Positions 11,833 to 12,202 of a stretch of 12,202 bases of DNA are shown one piece after another. Source of the DNA: Porogramme epimiltina. Taxonomy: Eukaryota > Basidiomycota > Agaricomycetes > Polyporales > Polyporaceae. The stretch's first letter is position 1. Every line of letters starts with the position of its first letter. The DNA is taken from the NCBI GenBank assembly GCA_900155495.1, contig FTLJ01000438.1:1-12202 (forward strand), written 5' to 3'. Below the pieces are notes generated by a model. The model did not search any database and was not told the origin of the DNA. It worked only from the letters and a program-made list of their open reading frames with translations. A program made the position numbers and the translations under genes.

Positions 11833-12202
11833 TGTCTTGGGTTGTAAGGAGTAGCTTGGCAGGGGAAGATGCAGGTGAGGAAGAACGCGGAAGTGCTGTG
11901 CGCAGTGCTGCAGTCTCAGGAGCTAGAAAAACGCGTAGACCTGCATGCAGAGGGAGAAGACGAGAACTCGTTAAGGTTGTCCGACGCGAGAGCTTCTCAG
12001 CGTGATGAGTCGCGTCCGTGACAGGGTCACACGCGCAAAATAGGCAGGAGGACCATGGTCACACCGGCCGAAACAAAATTAATTGTTCGACAGACACATG
12101 CTGGTATGAGCCACTCATCGGGGGCAGATGAAAGGCGTATCGATAACGGAGCTGGAGTAATTGTGCTATGAGGGTGGGTGGGTGGGTGGCATAGAAGCAT
12201 GA
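11833..12202. promoter_or_regulatory. Upstream region of the RING gene; no coding sequence seen
   Basis: These 370 bases run from the RING gene ATG to the right edge. They should contain its 5' UTR and promoter and perhaps part of the next gene's flank. I see no clear TATA element, no open frame with recognisable content and no RNA gene. The only distinct element is the G-rich repeat at 12172-12189. Confidence 0.35.
12172..12189 (+). repeat. Perfect G-quadruplex motif, GGGT repeated four times plus GG
   Basis: Four GGG tracts at 12172-12174, 12176-12178, 12180-12182 and 12184-12186 are separated by single T bases and followed by TGG. Single-T loops give very stable parallel quadruplexes. The motif is on the plus strand, about 340 bases upstream of the RING gene start codon, which is on the minus strand. 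Confidence 0.9.

Overview
The window looks like nuclear DNA of a filamentous basidiomycete, most likely a mushroom-forming agaricomycete. This is inferred from gene density, the many short GT..AG introns (mostly 49-69 nt) that interrupt every gene, and how the proteins read. There is no bacterial operon structure, no tRNA or rRNA gene, no transposon and no CRISPR array. All gene models were assembled by hand from reading frame, splice signals and phase; each spliced model stays in frame to its stop codon.

Layout. (1) 1-1744: a very GC-rich, CpG-rich stretch with no gene I can defend, full of G/C homopolymers and alternating purine-pyrimidine tracts. It is the 3' flank of the next gene and perhaps the tail of a plus-strand gene cut by the window edge. 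(2) 5619-1745, minus: an 18-exon gene for the mitochondrial i-AAA protease Yme1 (771 aa). (3) 5620-6214: head-to-head intergenic region. (4) 6215-8206, plus: a 4-exon gene for a DUF726/TMCO4-type membrane protein with an alpha/beta-hydrolase fold (605 aa). (5) 8207-8405: short convergent spacer. (6) 9653-8406, minus: a 7-exon gene for a single-pass LEA-2 domain protein with a Q-rich N-terminus (302 aa). (7) 9654-10249: intergenic. (8) 11832-10250, minus: a 7-exon gene for a RING plus coiled-coil protein with a long S/P-rich tail, resembling the Zip3/HEI10/RNF212 family of meiotic crossover factors (412 aa). (9) 11833-12202: its upstream region, ending in a perfect four-repeat G-quadruplex motif.

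The four genes look like an ordinary mixture of housekeeping and conserved fungal genes, not a cluster with one joint function. I found no undescribed multi-gene system. The most striking signal is compositional: the last exon of YME1 with its flank, and the first half of the last exon of the DUF726 gene, switch abruptly to almost exclusive G/C in third codon positions, while neighbouring exons of the same genes are mixed.
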